Origin: Chlamydiota bacterium
Lineage (GTDB): Bacteria; Chlamydiota; Chlamydiia; Chlamydiales; SM23-39
Length of the DNA: 5,875 bases
NCBI GenBank assembly: GCA_021772165.1
Contig: JAJFMM010000057.1
Coordinates: 1-5,875, forward strand
Direction: 5' to 3'
The notes beneath the pieces were generated by a model that was given only the letters and a program-made list of their open reading frames with translations, was not told the origin of the DNA and searched no databases. The number at the start of each line of letters is the position of its first letter. Positions within the stretch are counted from its first letter, which is position 1. Below are positions 5,172 through 5,875 of the stretch, piece by piece. The position numbers were made by a program, and so were the translations under genes.

Positions 5172-5873
5172 ATGATTTCAAAGAAGACCAGTTTCCTTGT
5201 ATTTGTCCTGCTACTGACGGCCTTTATTCCGAATCTTGTTCGCACCGTTAAACCCATTTTAGAAGAGCGCCTACCCGATCACTTCAGCGTGAATAAAGTA
5301 GCCATGGACGTGCAGGGAGATTTCCCCACTTACAAGATGCCGGATCTGACAAAAATAGCAAAGCAGCCCTTCCAATACATTGGTCACGGCGCTCAAGCCG
5401 TAGCTTTTGTCAGCGAAGATGAGCGCTATGTCCTAAAGTTTTTCCTGAAAAGAAGCATGCATGGAAAAAAGCGATTTCCCATTCCGAAGCCAACGCACTG
5501 GATCGCCAGCCATCGCAAAAAAAGACATGAACGGCGCAAGAGTATCTACCAGGCGAGTCTCTTTAAGACGATGAGAAACTACATCGCTGCCTTTGATAAA
5601 CTCAAAGAGAGAACCGGCCTGATCACTATGCATCTCAATGCCTCCGAGGGCGAGCTGCCGACAGTAACACTCTTAGATCAATTTCAAAAAGAGCATCAGA
5701 TCGATCTCAACCGCGCTTCTTTCGTCCTGCAGAAAAAAGCTCTTCTCGTCAAACAGAAGCTAGCGCAGCTCTCGAGCCTAGAAAAAGCAAAGGCTCTTCA
5801 AGCTTTGGAAGATTTCTTTGAAATCCGTGCACGTGCAGGATTTGTCGATATTGAAAGGAGCTTCATGATCTAG
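5172..5873 (+). CDS. Membrane-anchored protein of unknown function with kinase-like loop, possibly truncated
   Basis: A 233-residue product that I cannot name. Residues 6-22 form a hydrophobic segment after a short K-K N-terminus, fitting a signal anchor or signal peptide. At 69-91 the stretch YIGHGAQAVAFVSEDERYVL-K89-FF resembles a protein-kinase glycine-rich loop followed by the ATP-contacting lysine. The rest is very basic at 93-123 (KKRF, HRKKRHERRK) and helical in character (VLQKKALLVKQKLAQLSSLEKAKALQAL). No HRD- or DFG-like catalytic segment is present before the TAG at 5871. From memory, similar hypothetical proteins of environmental Chlamydiae continue past this point with an N-F/Y-G segment and a D-x-G motif, so this may be a nonsense-truncated copy. 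The ATG at 5172 is chosen because it includes the hydrophobic segment; there is no clear ribosome site. The gene lies just after the right pyrC repeat and may originally have followed pyrC directly. Confidence 0.65.
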   Translation: MISKKTSFLVFVLLLTAFIPNLVRTVKPILEERLPDHFSVNKVAMDVQGDFPTYKMPDLTKIAKQPFQYIGHGAQAVAFVSEDERYVLKFFLKRSMHGKKRFPIPKPTHWIASHRKKRHERRKSIYQASLFKTMRNYIAAFDKLKERTGLITMHLNASEGELPTVTLLDQFQKEHQIDLNRASFVLQKKALLVKQKLAQLSSLEKAKALQALEDFFEIRARAGFVDIERSFMI

Positions 5874-5875
5874 GC

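Noticed and set aside
4535..5251. Two + strand frames (4535-4948 and 4949-5251) across the mepB island
   Set aside because: The minus strand over most of this span encodes clear MepB family blocks, while the + frames show no recognisable motif. The second also runs into the start of the 5172 gene in another frame.
1..5875. CRISPR arrays, tRNA or rRNA genes, transposase or integrase genes
   Set aside because: I looked for regular repeat-spacer patterns, clover-leaf-like arms and recombinase motifs and saw none. The only clear direct repeat is the pair at the pyrC end.

Overview
This window looks like a stretch of bacterial chromosome built around de novo pyrimidine (UMP) synthesis. All genes except one lie on the + strand. 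In order it holds: the 3' end of carB (carbamoyl-phosphate synthase large chain); a family 9 glycosyltransferase of the heptosyltransferase type that overlaps carB; a 220-base gap with an imperfect inverted repeat; a tightly coupled pyrB-pyrI-pyrC set (aspartate carbamoyltransferase catalytic and regulatory chains, then dihydroorotase); a lower-GC island with one minus-strand mepB-like gene; and a + strand gene for a membrane-anchored protein of unknown function with a kinase-like nucleotide-binding loop.

The pyrimidine genes cover the first three steps of the pathway. CarB helps make carbamoyl phosphate, PyrB condenses it with aspartate, and PyrC closes the ring to dihydroorotate. The PyrI sequence keeps both its zinc cysteines and its nucleotide-site residues, so the ATCase is probably an allosterically controlled PyrB-PyrI holoenzyme. 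The TTG start of pyrI and the ATG of pyrC each overlap the preceding stop, so the three genes are probably translated from one message.

The most unusual part is 4440-5099. A segment of about 0.6 kb carrying the mepB-like gene sits immediately after pyrC. It is flanked by two direct copies of the last ~39 bp of pyrC. Both copies still encode CQ(G/D)RLFDLAKL-stop, and most differences between them fall at third codon positions. By my count the island is about 44% GC in 240 sampled bases, against 53-63% in sampled pyrB and pyrC lines. This looks like an insertion or recombination event that used the pyrC 3' end and rebuilt it. The mepB reading frame now runs antisense into pyrC.

The organism is probably Gram-negative, judging by the heptosyltransferase-like enzyme. 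The last gene resembles, from memory, hypothetical proteins of environmental Chlamydiae (Waddlia/Parachlamydia/Criblamydia type), and overlapping genes fit such genomes. I could not test this assignment and treat it as tentative. I see no CRISPR array, tRNA, rRNA, integrase or transposase, and no clear undescribed multigene system. The repeat-flanked mepB cassette is the best lead.
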